Below, one piece after another: positions 1 to 8,005 of a stretch of DNA of 64,000 nt. The position numbers and the translations under genes were made by a program. The notes beneath the pieces were generated by a model, which was given only the letters and a program-made list of their open reading frames with translations, was not told the DNA's origin and ran no database searches. The stretch's first letter is position 1. Every line of letters begins with the position of its first letter. Source of the stretch: Burkholderiales bacterium (lineage in GTDB: Bacteria > Pseudomonadota > Gammaproteobacteria > Burkholderiales > SG8-41); contig JAIETP010000003.1 in NCBI GenBank assembly GCA_019744975.1, positions 1 to 64,000 of the forward strand, in the 5' to 3' direction.

Positions 1-2
1 GA

Positions 3-697
3 CCACCCACGCACAGCGACCGGGCGGTATTGAACGGCATCCTCTGGGTGCTGCGCACCGGGGCGTGCTGGGCCGACCTGCCGGAGCGCTTTCCCTCCGG
101 CTCGACCTGCTTTCGCCGCTTCAGCCGCTGGGTGCGCCAGGGGGTGCTGCGCGCGATCGTGGAAGCCCTGGCGCGAGACCTGGAGGATCGAGGCAAGATC
201 AATCTCTCGGAATGCTTTATCGACGGCACCTTCGTGGTGGCGAAAAAGGGGGCTCTGGCGTGGGAAAGACCAAGCGGGGCAAGGGTACAAAGCTCATGGT
301 TATTGCGGACGCTGCAGGTCTTCCACTCGCCATGCACACGACTTCTGCTTCTCCACATGAAGTCACCCTTGTCGAGGCTACCCTCGATGAAACCCTCACC
401 GTGGGACGACCCCGACGACTTATCGGGGATCGCGCCTACGACAGTGATCCGCTCGATCTCAGACTTGCTGCCCAAGGCATTGAACTGATTGCACCGCACA
501 AACGCAACCGTATCAAGCCCGTAACGCAGGATGCCCGGGCACTCAGGCGCTATCGCAGACGGTGGAAGGTCGAGCGCCTGTTCGCATGGCTGAACAAATA
601 CAAGCGCGTGATGACCCGATGGGATCGTTTTATTGATCATTTCAACGCCTTCGTTCATCTCGCCTGTTCCATGATTCTCATACGTAGGTATTTATGA
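3..697 (+). CDS. IS5-family transposase, 5'-truncated by window, two frames
   Basis: DDE transposase that cuts and joins its own element. The first frame enters open from outside the window (residues such as VLNGILWVLRTGACWADLPE follow the IS5 N-terminal pattern) and carries the first catalytic Asp in CFIDGT. The second frame, shifted by -1, carries the second Asp in LIGDRAYDSDPL and the Glu in RRYRRRWKVERLFAWL. The frames join across the run GCGAAAAAGGGGGC near 240-253, so one continuous DDE protein is made only if ribosomes slip by -1. This matches IS5 subgroups that use programmed frameshifting. A simple inactivating indel is the alternative. No internal stop breaks either frame on its own side of the junction. 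Confidence 0.85.
   Translation, partial: THAQRPGGIERHPLGAAHRGVLGRPAGALSLRLDLLSPLQPLGAPGGAARDRGSPGARPGGSRQDQSLGMLYRRHLRGGEKGGSGVGKTKRGKGTKLMVIADAAGLPLAMHTTSASPHEVTLVEATLDETLTVGRPRRLIGDRAYDSDPLDLRLAAQGIELIAPHKRNRIKPVTQDARALRRYRRRWKVERLFAWLNKYKRVMTRWDRFIDHFNAFVHLACSMILIRRYL
240..253 (+). other. putative -1 ribosomal frameshift site in transposase
   Basis: In the upstream frame the codons read GCG AAA AAG GGG GCT. Slipping back one base joins the N-terminal frame (first catalytic Asp) to the C-terminal frame (second Asp and Glu). Tandem AAA AAG lysine codons are a classical bacterial slip site. The base before them is G instead of A, so the first tRNA would re-pair with one mismatch. This is inference from frame geometry. 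Confidence 0.5.
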
Positions 698-748
698 AAT
701 GACTTCTAAAGAATCACAAGGGCTGAAGGATCACAGAGGAACATGATC

Positions 749-919
749 ATGAACTGGGGCAGTTGGGACAACTTCTGGATGATGGGCGGCTACGGTCTCT
801 ATGTATGGGGCTCGTATGTCGTGACCTTCGCGCTGGTCGCCGCCGAAATCATGCTGCTGCGCATGCGCCGCCGCGGCGCGCTGGATACCCGGCACCTGCA
901 TGACGGGGCTTCATCCTGA
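749..919 (+). CDS. ccmD: CcmD haem exporter small membrane protein
   Basis: About 56 residues, beginning [20 protein letters not shown], with one membrane helix (about residues 15-35) and a basic cytoplasmic tail. This is the normal size and pattern for CcmD, which helps the CcmABC transporter release haem-loaded CcmE for cytochrome c maturation. A start at 749 leaves eight bases after AGAGGA (735-740); an in-frame ATG at 743 would be only two bases from it, so 749 is preferred. The stop overlaps the ccmE start in ATGA. ccmA, ccmB and ccmC, normally just upstream, are replaced in this view by an insertion sequence. Confidence 0.85.
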   Translation: MNWGSWDNFWMMGGYGLYVWGSYVVTFALVAAEIMLLRMRRRGALDTRHLHDGASS

Positions 920-1401
920 TGAAACCCCGCCACAAACGATTCGTGATGGTCGCCGCAGGTGTTGCCGCGCTCGGCATCGCCGCAGCGCTGGTGCTGTCCG
1001 CATTCGAAAAGAATCTGGTGTTTTTCTACACCCCGACGCAGGTCGCGGCCAACGAGGCGCCGCAGGGCCGCTCCTTCCGCATCGGCGGACTGGTCGCGCC
1101 AGGCAGCGTAAAGCGCCAGCCTGACGGCGTCACCGTGCATTTCGTCGTCACTGACACCGCGAAGAACATGCCGGTCGCCTACCGCGGCCCGCTGCCCGAC
1201 CTGTTCCGCGAAGGCAAGGGTGTGGTGGCGCAGGGCAAACTCGGCGCCGATGGTTTGTTCAGCGCCAGCGAAGTGCTCGCCAAACACGATGAAAACTACA
1301 TGCCGCCCGAAGCGGCCGAAGCGATCGCCAGGGCACATGGCGGCAATCCCGCCGCCTCGAAAACCGTCGTCGCCCCCGCGCCGTACGGCGGGAGCCGCTG
1401 A
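919..1401 (+). CDS. ccmE: CcmE periplasmic haem chaperone
   Basis: Membrane-anchored chaperone that binds haem covalently and passes it to CcmF/H for attachment to apocytochrome c. The 160-residue protein has an N-terminal anchor (about residues 8-28), the family's OB-fold beta domain, and the haem-binding His at about residue 123 in [11 protein letters not shown]. It overlaps ccmD and ccmF by ATGA at both ends, so translation is coupled along the operon. Length and motif are normal, and no defect is visible. Confidence 0.96.
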   Translation: MKPRHKRFVMVAAGVAALGIAAALVLSAFEKNLVFFYTPTQVAANEAPQGRSFRIGGLVAPGSVKRQPDGVTVHFVVTDTAKNMPVAYRGPLPDLFREGKGVVAQGKLGADGLFSASEVLAKHDENYMPPEAAEAIARAHGGNPAASKTVVAPAPYGGSR

Positions 1402-3359
1402 TGATTCCGGAACTCGGCCAGGTCGCACTGGTGCTCGCACTGTCCCTGGCACTGGTGCAGGGTACGCTGCCGCTCGCCGGCGCCGTCAACGGCAACGCCG
1501 GCTGGATCGCGCTGGCGCGACCCGTGGCGCGCGCGCAGTTCCTGTGCGTGGCACTGGCTTTCGGCCTGCTCACCTGGTCGTTCATCGTCAACGATTTCTC
1601 GGTATTGAATGTCGCCTCCAATTCCAACTCCCTGCTGCCGCTGCATTACCGCATCGCCGCCACCTGGGGCAGCCACGAGGGTTCGCTGCTGCTGTGGACG
1701 CTGATGCTGACCGGCTGGGGCGTCGCGGTATCGATCTTCAGTCGCCGCCTGCCCGACGACATGGTTGCCCGCGTGCTCGGCGTGATGGGCCTGATCGGCA
1801 TCGGCTTCCTCGCCTTTATGCTGTTCACCTCCAACCCCTTCGACCGGCTGCTGCCTGCCGCACCCGACGGACGCGACCTCAATCCGCTGCTGCAGGATGC
1901 CGGCATGGTGATCCATCCGCCGATGCTCTACATGGGTTATGTCGGATTTTCGGTGGCCTTCTCCTTCGCCGTCGCCGCACTGCTGTCCGGCCGGCTTGAC
2001 GCCGCATGGGCGCGCTGGTCGCGGCCATGGACCACCGTCGCCTGGCTGTTCCTGACACTGGGCATCGCGCTGGGCAGTTTCTGGGCCTATTACGAACTGG
2101 GCTGGGGCGGCTGGTGGTTCTGGGATCCGGTCGAGAACGCGTCGTTCATGCCCTGGCTGGTCGGCACTGCACTGATCCATTCCCTCGCCATCACCGAAAA
2201 ACGCGGCGCCTTCCGCAGCTGGACTGTATTGCTCGCGATCAGCACCTTTTCGCTGAGCCTGCTCGGCACCTTCCTTGTGCGTTCCGGCGTGCTGACCTCG
2301 GTGCATGCCTTCGCCACCGACCCCAAGCGCGGCGTGTTCATCCTCATTTTCCTGGTGCTGGTGGTCGGCGCTTCGCTGACGCTGTTTGCGTGGCGTGCGC
2401 CGCGCATCGGACTTGGCGGCACTTTCGACATGGCGTCGCGCGAAACCGCGCTGCTCACCAACAACGTGCTGATGGCCGCGACCTGCGCCGCGGTGATGCT
2501 GGGCACGCTCTACCCGCTGGCGCTGGATGCAATGGGGCTCGGCAAGATTTCCGTCGGTCCGCCGTATTTCGAAACCGTGTTCGTGCCCTTGATCGCGCCG
2601 GCGATATTCCTGATGGGCATCGGCCCCCTGCTGCGCTGGAAATCGTCACCGCTGCCCGAACTCGCCGTGCGCCTGCGCTGGGCCGCGGCGGCCAGCGTGC
2701 TGGCCGCCCTGGTCGCACCCTTCCTGATGGGCCGCTGGTCGTGGCTGACCGCCTTCGGCCTGCTGCTCGCGGCCTGGGTCATCGCCACCGTGACCTTCGG
2801 CCTGTGGCAGCGCCTGAAACACGACGGCGGCGGCAGTGGTAACAGCAGCGGACTGATACAACGCCTGCGCAAACCTTCGCTGAGTTTTTACGGCATGCAG
2901 ACCGCGCACCTCGGCATCGCGGTATTCATCATCGGCGTCACGCTGGTCAACGGTTATGAAAGCGAAGCCGACGTCAAAATGGCGCCCGGCGATCAGGCCA
3001 GACTCGCCGGCCATGAATTCCGCTTCACCGGCACCCGGGAAATCCAGGGGCCGAACTATGTGGCGGAACGCGGCACCATCGAAGTCAGCCGGGACGGTGA
3101 GAAGATCGCAACCCTGCATCCGGAAAAACGCATCTACACAGCGCAGAACATGCCGATGACCGAGGCCGCCATCAACCGCGGCGTCACCCGCGACCTCTAT
3201 GTGGCAATGGGTGAAGAGCTGTCGCCGCCCGGCACCTGGATCGTGCGTCTCTGGTACAAACCCTTCGTCAACTGGATCTGGGCCGGCTGCCTGATCATGG
3301 CCCTCGGCGGCATACTTGCGGCAGGCGACCGCCGCTATCGCGTGGGGAAAACGCAATGA
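1401..3359 (+). CDS. ccmF: CcmF cytochrome c haem lyase subunit
   Basis: Large polytopic membrane protein (652 residues) that forms the haem ligation module with CcmH/CcmI. The tryptophan-rich WWD signature is present as WGGWWFWDPVENASFMPWL at about residues 233-250, with many hydrophobic helices before and after and a periplasmic loop near the C terminus. Starts in the ATGA overlap with ccmE and overlaps ccmG by four bases. Full length for the family. Confidence 0.97.
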   Translation: MIPELGQVALVLALSLALVQGTLPLAGAVNGNAGWIALARPVARAQFLCVALAFGLLTWSFIVNDFSVLNVASNSNSLLPLHYRIAATWGSHEGSLLLWTLMLTGWGVAVSIFSRRLPDDMVARVLGVMGLIGIGFLAFMLFTSNPFDRLLPAAPDGRDLNPLLQDAGMVIHPPMLYMGYVGFSVAFSFAVAALLSGRLDAAWARWSRPWTTVAWLFLTLGIALGSFWAYYELGWGGWWFWDPVENASFMPWLVGTALIHSLAITEKRGAFRSWTVLLAISTFSLSLLGTFLVRSGVLTSVHAFATDPKRGVFILIFLVLVVGASLTLFAWRAPRIGLGGTFDMASRETALLTNNVLMAATCAAVMLGTLYPLALDAMGLGKISVGPPYFETVFVPLIAPAIFLMGIGPLLRWKSSPLPELAVRLRWAAAASVLAALVAPFLMGRWSWLTAFGLLLAAWVIATVTFGLWQRLKHDGGGSGNSSGLIQRLRKPSLSFYGMQTAHLGIAVFIIGVTLVNGYESEADVKMAPGDQARLAGHEFRFTGTREIQGPNYVAERGTIEVSRDGEKIATLHPEKRIYTAQNMPMTEAAINRGVTRDLYVAMGEELSPPGTWIVRLWYKPFVNWIWAGCLIMALGGILAAGDRRYRVGKTQ

Positions 3360-3925
3360 GCGTTGAAAACACGGCCGCCGAAAGCGCCAAACCGAAATGG
3401 CGATACCTGCTGCCGCTGGCCGCCTTCCTGGCGCTGGCCGTGCTGCTCGGCGCGGGCCTCGGCCTCAATCCGCGCGAAGTGCCGTCGCCGCTGGTCGGCA
3501 AACCCGCGCCCCATTTTGAACTGCCGCAACTGCACCGCGCCGACGCAAAGTTCAGCCAGGCCGACATGCTCGGCAAGGTATGGATGCTCAATGTCTGGGC
3601 TTCGTGGTGCGCCGGCTGCCGCGACGAACATCCGCTGCTGGTGCAAATGGCGAAATCCGGCGTGATGCCCATCGTCGGCCTCAACTACAAGGACAAGCGC
3701 GAAGACGGCATCGCCTGGCTGTTGCGTTTCGGCGATCCCTACCTGGTTTCGGCGTTTGACGAGCAGGGCCGCATCGGCATCGATTACGGCGTCTACGGCG
3801 TGCCTGAAACCTATGTCATCGACAAGCGCGGCGTGATCCGTTACAAGCGCATCGGCATTGTCACCCCGGAAATTGTCAACACCAGGATTCTGCCCCTGGT
3901 CGGCGAGCTCAATCGTGAACCATAA
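3356..3925 (+). CDS. ccmG: CcmG/DsbE periplasmic thioredoxin
   Basis: Membrane-tethered thioredoxin-like reductant that keeps the cysteines of apocytochrome CXXCH motifs, and of CcmH, reduced for haem attachment. An N-terminal helix (about 17-36) is followed by a thioredoxin fold with the active site WCAGC (Cys85, Cys88) and the cis-proline motif GVYGVPET. It overlaps ccmF upstream, and ccmH starts inside its last codons. Confidence 0.95.
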   Translation: MSVENTAAESAKPKWRYLLPLAAFLALAVLLGAGLGLNPREVPSPLVGKPAPHFELPQLHRADAKFSQADMLGKVWMLNVWASWCAGCRDEHPLLVQMAKSGVMPIVGLNYKDKREDGIAWLLRFGDPYLVSAFDEQGRIGIDYGVYGVPETYVIDKRGVIRYKRIGIVTPEIVNTRILPLVGELNREP

Positions 3926-4388
3926 ACTGCTGACGACCGTCCTGCTGCTGACAGCCTGCACAACGCCCGTACTGGCCGGCGAGGCCCAGCCTGCGGCGGC
4001 TGATGTCGCGCTGGAGAAGCGCGTGACCGCGCTGTCTGCGGAACTGCGCTGCATGGTCTGCCAGAACCAGACCATCGCCGATTCGAACGCCCCTCTGGCC
4101 GTTGACCTGCGCAGCCAGGTCCGCGAGAAACTGACCTCCGGCATGAGTGAAGGCGACATCATCGATTTCATGGTCGCGCGTTATGGCGACTTCGTGCTGT
4201 ACCGGCCGCCGGTCAAGGCGACGACGGTGCTGCTGTGGTTCGGCCCGCCACTGCTGCTGATCGCCGGTTTGTGGCTGTTCGCGCGCACGGTTTTACGCCG
4301 CCGCGCCGCCGCGGCATCCCCCCTCAGCGCCGACGAGCAGGCGCGCGCCCGCGCGCTGCTCGGCAATGGAAACGGTGATCGGCCATGA
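3915..4388 (+). CDS. ccmH: CcmH thiol-disulfide subunit of haem lyase
   Basis: Short CcmH of the two-protein CcmH/CcmI type. It has a signal sequence, the redox motif LRCMVCQNQTIADSNA (Cys46 and Cys49 from this start) that handles the apocytochrome CXXCH thiols, then one C-terminal membrane helix. The GTG start at 3915 overlaps the end of ccmG and places the signal peptide directly at the N terminus. An upstream in-frame start would add a non-signal extension and is not favoured. The stop overlaps the ccmI start. Confidence 0.92.
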   Translation: MNHKLLTTVLLLTACTTPVLAGEAQPAAADVALEKRVTALSAELRCMVCQNQTIADSNAPLAVDLRSQVREKLTSGMSEGDIIDFMVARYGDFVLYRPPVKATTVLLWFGPPLLLIAGLWLFARTVLRRRAAAASPLSADEQARARALLGNGNGDRP

Positions 4389-5656
4389 CCCTGTTCGTAG
4401 TGCTGTCCATCGCATTGGCTGTAATCGTGCTGCTGTTGGTGGTGCCGCCCCTGCTGCGCCGCGCGGCGCCGGCACAGGACGGTAATTCTCCGGACAAGGT
4501 CAACATCAACATCTACCGCGACCAGTTGCGTGAACTCGAGGAAGATCTTGCCGCCGGCACGATAGGCCGCGAACAGCATGCCGAAGCACGCAGCGAACTG
4601 GAGCGCCGGCTGCTGGAAGACACCGGCAGGGATGCGCCGGATGCTGCAGCCACGCCACGGACAGGGCGATTCACCGAGATGGCCATTGCCGCCATCATTC
4701 CGGTCATGGCCATCGGCCTCTACCTGATCGTCGGTACGCCCGAAGGCATTACCCCGCCCCCCCCGGCCAGCGCGGCAGGCAACATCACGCCGCAGCAGGT
4801 CGAGCAGATGGTCGAAAAACTCGCCGCGCGCCTGAAATCCGCACCCGACGACAGCGAAGGCTGGGTCATGCTGGGTCGCTCCTATGCGGTGCTTGAACGC
4901 TTCAGCGAAGCGGCGGCCGCGTATAAAGAGGCGGCGACCCGCATCCCCGGCAACGCGCAGGTGCTGGTCGATTACGCCGATGTGCTCGCCATGTCGCTGG
5001 GCGGGCGCCTTGCCGGAGAACCTGAAAAGCTGGTGCAACGCGCCCTGCAGATCGACCCCCAAAACCCGAAAGCGCTGGCGATGGCGGGCACTGCGGCGTT
5101 CGAGAGCAAACAATACACAGCGGCGGTTGCGCATTGGCAGAAACTGGCAGCGGCGCTGCCCGCCGATTCGCAAATCAAGGCGGCCGTGCAGGGCAGCATT
5201 GCGGAAGCACAGGCACTGGCTGGAGGTACCGCTGGCGTTAAATCGAGCCCGGCAGCGCCGGTCCAAGGCAACACACCGGGCAAGGGCGGCACAGCGCAGG
5301 CCGCCGCCACGACCGCAAGCGTTGGCGGCCTGGTGAGTATTGACGACAAGCTGAAGGCGCGAACAGCACCGGACGACATTGTGTTCATATTCGCCCGGGC
5401 GCAGGACGGTCCACCCATGCCGCTGGCAGTGCTGCGTAAACGCGTTGCCGACCTGCCCTTCAAGTTCGTACTCGACGACACCATGGCCATGGCGCCGGGG
5501 ATGAATCTGTCGCGCGTCAGTACCGTCATCGTCGGCGCCCGTATCTCGAAAACCGGCCAACCCGCACGCCAACCCGGCGACCTGGAAGGCTTCAGCAAGG
5601 CCATACCGGTCGGCACCACGGATGCAGCCGTGCTGATCAACATGGAAGTTCGCTGA
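4385..5656 (+). CDS. ccmI: CcmI TPR-containing apocytochrome chaperone
   Basis: Final gene of the ccm operon, 423 residues. It has one membrane helix at the extreme N terminus, a second around residues 97-117, then TPR-type helical repeats (for example EGWVMLGRSYAVLERFSEAA) and a C-terminal periplasmic domain. CcmI proteins hold the C-terminal helix of apocytochromes c and present them to CcmF/H. The linker near residues 275-310 is rich in Ala, Gly, Pro and Thr and is probably disordered. Confidence 0.92.
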   Translation: MTLFVVLSIALAVIVLLLVVPPLLRRAAPAQDGNSPDKVNINIYRDQLRELEEDLAAGTIGREQHAEARSELERRLLEDTGRDAPDAAATPRTGRFTEMAIAAIIPVMAIGLYLIVGTPEGITPPPPASAAGNITPQQVEQMVEKLAARLKSAPDDSEGWVMLGRSYAVLERFSEAAAAYKEAATRIPGNAQVLVDYADVLAMSLGGRLAGEPEKLVQRALQIDPQNPKALAMAGTAAFESKQYTAAVAHWQKLAAALPADSQIKAAVQGSIAEAQALAGGTAGVKSSPAAPVQGNTPGKGGTAQAAATTASVGGLVSIDDKLKARTAPDDIVFIFARAQDGPPMPLAVLRKRVADLPFKFVLDDTMAMAPGMNLSRVSTVIVGARISKTGQPARQPGDLEGFSKAIPVGTTDAAVLINMEVR

Positions 5657-5750
5657 CGCCGGCTGCCGGCAGGCCGCTTAGTGTGAAGTTGGCGTGAAAT
5701 GAGCGCCGGTTGACAGCCCCCCGTCGCAACACGAAGAATAGGCGCTGATC

Positions 5751-6461
5751 ATGGAACGCCGCGACTTCATCCGTGTCTGTGCCGCTTCCGCCCTCGGGCT
5801 GGGAAATCAGGGGACGTTTGCCGCCGCAGATGCCCAGCCGCGGCGTTATGCACGGACACAACTCACCGACGAATCCGGGCAGCCGTTGCGCGCCTCGCGC
5901 CTCACTGCCGGCGAGAATTATGTATTTCACTACCCCTTCGAGGGCACGCCGTGTTTCCTGATCAACCTGGGAAAAGCGACCACCCAGAACGTCACACTGA
6001 AAACAGGCGATGGCGCAAGTTACCAGTGGCCCGGAGGTGTCGGTCCGCAACGCGCCATTGTCGCTTACTCGGCAATCTGCTCGCACCAGTTGACCTATCC
6101 GACGCGGCAGATCAGTTTCATCAGTTATCGCGACCGCTCGACAGCATCAAAAATCAGCAAACCGAACATGATTCATTGTTGCTCCGAACACAGCGAATAC
6201 GATCCGGCTGCCGGTGCAAAAGTCATGGGTGGGCCGGCGCCACAGCCGCTGTGCGCGATTCTGCTCGAACATGAGCGCGCCACCGACACGCTGTTCGCCA
6301 CCGGCACGCTGGGCGGTGAAATGTTCAATACGTTTTTCAGCAAATACGAAATGCGGCTGGCAATGGAACACGGGTCTCCGGCGCGGGCACAGCAGCGCGT
6401 CACCGGAACCACCACCGTGACCGCGCTGGCGAAGTTTTGCAAACAACAAGTTCGTTGCTAA
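5751..6461 (+). CDS. Tat-exported Rieske [2Fe-2S] protein
   Basis: 236 residues with an N-terminal twin-arginine signal (ERRDFIR followed by an Ala-rich hydrophobic stretch). Two cluster-binding boxes are visible: C110-S-H112 in AICSHQLTYP and C144-x2-H147 in IHCCSEHSEYDP. This is the C-x-H ... C-x2-H pattern of Rieske iron-sulfur proteins of the arsenite-oxidase-small-subunit or cytochrome-bc type. No catalytic partner subunit and no cytochrome b lies beside it. Its neighbours are the ccm operon (94 bases upstream) and sodC. The electron partner is unknown. Confidence 0.75.
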   Translation: MERRDFIRVCAASALGLGNQGTFAAADAQPRRYARTQLTDESGQPLRASRLTAGENYVFHYPFEGTPCFLINLGKATTQNVTLKTGDGASYQWPGGVGPQRAIVAYSAICSHQLTYPTRQISFISYRDRSTASKISKPNMIHCCSEHSEYDPAAGAKVMGGPAPQPLCAILLEHERATDTLFATGTLGGEMFNTFFSKYEMRLAMEHGSPARAQQRVTGTTTVTALAKFCKQQVRC

Positions 6462-6547
6462 AACAATAACAAGAACGGCCTGATGAACCGCGCGGGGACA
6501 CGGTCTCAAGTCAGCACCCATACAGCACCCAATCAAAGGAGAGTTTG

Positions 6548-7066
6548 ATGAAACGTATCATCGCAACAGCCTTCATGGCCGGCATTGTCGCCGGCTGCGC
6601 GGGACCCGCCGAACAACCGGGGGCGGTCGCCACAGCAAAACTCGAACCGCGTAGCGGCAGCCAGGTCAGCGGCACGGTGACATTCACCCAGGCCGGCCCC
6701 GACATCGTCCGCGTCAGCGGCGAGATCAGCGGTCACAGCAAGGGGCCCAAGGGTTTTCACATTCATGAAAAAGGCGATTGCAGCGATCCCAAGGCCATGA
6801 GCACCGGCGGCCATTTCAATCCGAAAGGCCACAAACACGGCGGCCCGTATGAACCGGAGCGCCACGCCGGCGACCTCAGCAATCTGAACTTCAATGACAA
6901 AGGCGTCGCCACGCTGAATTTTGTCGTCGGCGGCATTTCCGTCAGCAAGGATAAACCCGACGGCATCATCGGCCGCGCCGTGATCGTGCACATGGATGTG
7001 GATGATTACAAGACCGACCCCACCGGCAACGCCGGCGGACGCGTCGCCTGCGGCGTGATCCGGTAA
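6548..7066 (+). CDS. sodC: Cu/Zn superoxide dismutase, lipoprotein form
   Basis: Periplasmic dismutation of superoxide. The lipobox IVAGC near residue 17 predicts a lipid-anchored protein of 172 residues. Metal ligands are recognisable: GFHIHEKGDC (copper His pair and the disulfide Cys), GGHFNPKGHKHGGP (bridging His and zinc His), RHAGDLSN (zinc His and Asp), a late His in VIVHMDVDDY, and the C-terminal GGRVACGVI with the second disulfide Cys. The ATG at 6548 follows AAAGGAGAG at good spacing. A TTG one codon upstream is unlikely. Confidence 0.93.
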   Translation: MKRIIATAFMAGIVAGCAGPAEQPGAVATAKLEPRSGSQVSGTVTFTQAGPDIVRVSGEISGHSKGPKGFHIHEKGDCSDPKAMSTGGHFNPKGHKHGGPYEPERHAGDLSNLNFNDKGVATLNFVVGGISVSKDKPDGIIGRAVIVHMDVDDYKTDPTGNAGGRVACGVIR

Positions 7067-7092
7067 TCCGGCAATCCGGTAACGATCAGGTC

Positions 7093-7122
7093 TCTGCTTT
7101 CGCGCAGCTGCGCGGAAGCAGA
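7093..7122 (+). terminator. strong hairpin downstream of sodC
   Basis: A 30-base near-perfect palindrome 26 bases after the sodC stop: arms TCTGCTT and AAGCAGA around the self-complementary core CGCGCAGCTGCGCG, with one T-G wobble pair. There is no T-run after it, so it may be an mRNA-stabilising or rho-assisted end rather than a classical terminator. Confidence 0.4.
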
Positions 7123-7202
7123 ATGGTGATCCGTCTGCGCAGCCATACTCAAGCTAGCGCTGCAATCGCCGCCCGGCAACACCCCAATGACCGAAAAATA
7201 CC

Positions 7203-7985
7203 GTGCAATCCTATTGCAGATGGCTGTCTCTCCTGGCCTGGCTTCCCGCCGGCGCCGCCGCTTTCCAGCCGCTGATCACCGACGACACCGGCACCCAGGG
7301 CGCTGGCGGCAACCAATTGGAATTCGGCTACACCCGGTTTGTCGAGAAAGAACCGGGAACCAAAACGGTGGTCACCACGCTGCCGTTCGTCTATACCCTT
7401 GGATTGACCGATGCGTTGGACGGGTATATCGGCGGATCCGCGGTGCGCTTCCGCCCGAACGCCCCGGACAACCCTCAAACCGGTGCAGGCAACACGCTGG
7501 CAGGATTGAAATGGCGTTTTTATGAACATGAGGCCAGCAAAGTTAGCCTCGCCTTTAGATCCGAGATCCGCTTTCCGGTATCCGAGCGCGCCGAAGATCG
7601 CGGACTGGGTAACGCCAAATCCAATGCCGAGGCTGCGCTGCTGCTGAGCCAGGAGACCGGTTTTGGCGCAATCCACGCCAATCTGGCGGTCAGCAGCCAG
7701 CGTTACGCAATGGCCGGCAACCGATCCATCCATCGCGATGCGTTGTGGCGGCTTTCGCTGGCGCCGGTGTTCGACATCACTGAACAATGGCGGATTGTTT
7801 TCGACGCCGGTCTGGTGACCAATCCGCACAGTGCAGAAAAATACCGCATGGGTTATGTCGAAGCCGGCGCCATCCATGCCCCGACCAGGAATCTCGACCT
7901 TGCCTTCGGCATCATCCGCGACATTGATCATCAGGGACATCGCGTACATATGGTCACCGCCGGGGTAACCTGGCGCTTCCGCTGA
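7203..7985 (+). CDS. outer-membrane beta-barrel-like protein (phenol MetA-pathway family)
   Basis: About 260 residues with a signal peptide ending near AGAAAFQ, then many alternating beta-strand segments and a C-terminal strand ending in aromatic-basic residues (TWRFR). The N-terminal FQPLITDDTGTQGAGGNQLEFGY resembles proteins grouped as putative MetA-pathway or transporter-type outer-membrane proteins. Function is not established for the family. GTG at 7203 is the start that gives the signal peptide. Convergent with the next gene. Confidence 0.6.
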   Translation: MQSYCRWLSLLAWLPAGAAAFQPLITDDTGTQGAGGNQLEFGYTRFVEKEPGTKTVVTTLPFVYTLGLTDALDGYIGGSAVRFRPNAPDNPQTGAGNTLAGLKWRFYEHEASKVSLAFRSEIRFPVSERAEDRGLGNAKSNAEAALLLSQETGFGAIHANLAVSSQRYAMAGNRSIHRDALWRLSLAPVFDITEQWRIVFDAGLVTNPHSAEKYRMGYVEAGAIHAPTRNLDLAFGIIRDIDHQGHRVHMVTAGVTWRFR

Positions 7986-8005
7986 TCCTGCGGGCCCGGA
8001 TCAGC
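7981..8005. terminator. hairpin between convergent genes
   Basis: GCTGATCC and GGATCAGC form an 8-base perfect stem with a 9-base loop, spanning the stop codons of both convergent genes. No T-tract on either side. It could act in both directions. Weak support. Confidence 0.35.

Larger units (their letters stand above)
1..697 (+). mobile_element. 3' part of an IS5-family insertion sequence
   Basis: The window opens inside an insertion sequence whose transposase is of the IS5 DDE family. The left end and left terminal repeat lie outside the window, and the right terminal repeat could not be fixed without the left one. The element ends somewhere between the transposase stop at 697 and the ribosome binding site of ccmD near 735. 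It therefore sits directly against ccmD, where ccmC would usually be found. The boundaries are inferred. Confidence 0.8.
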
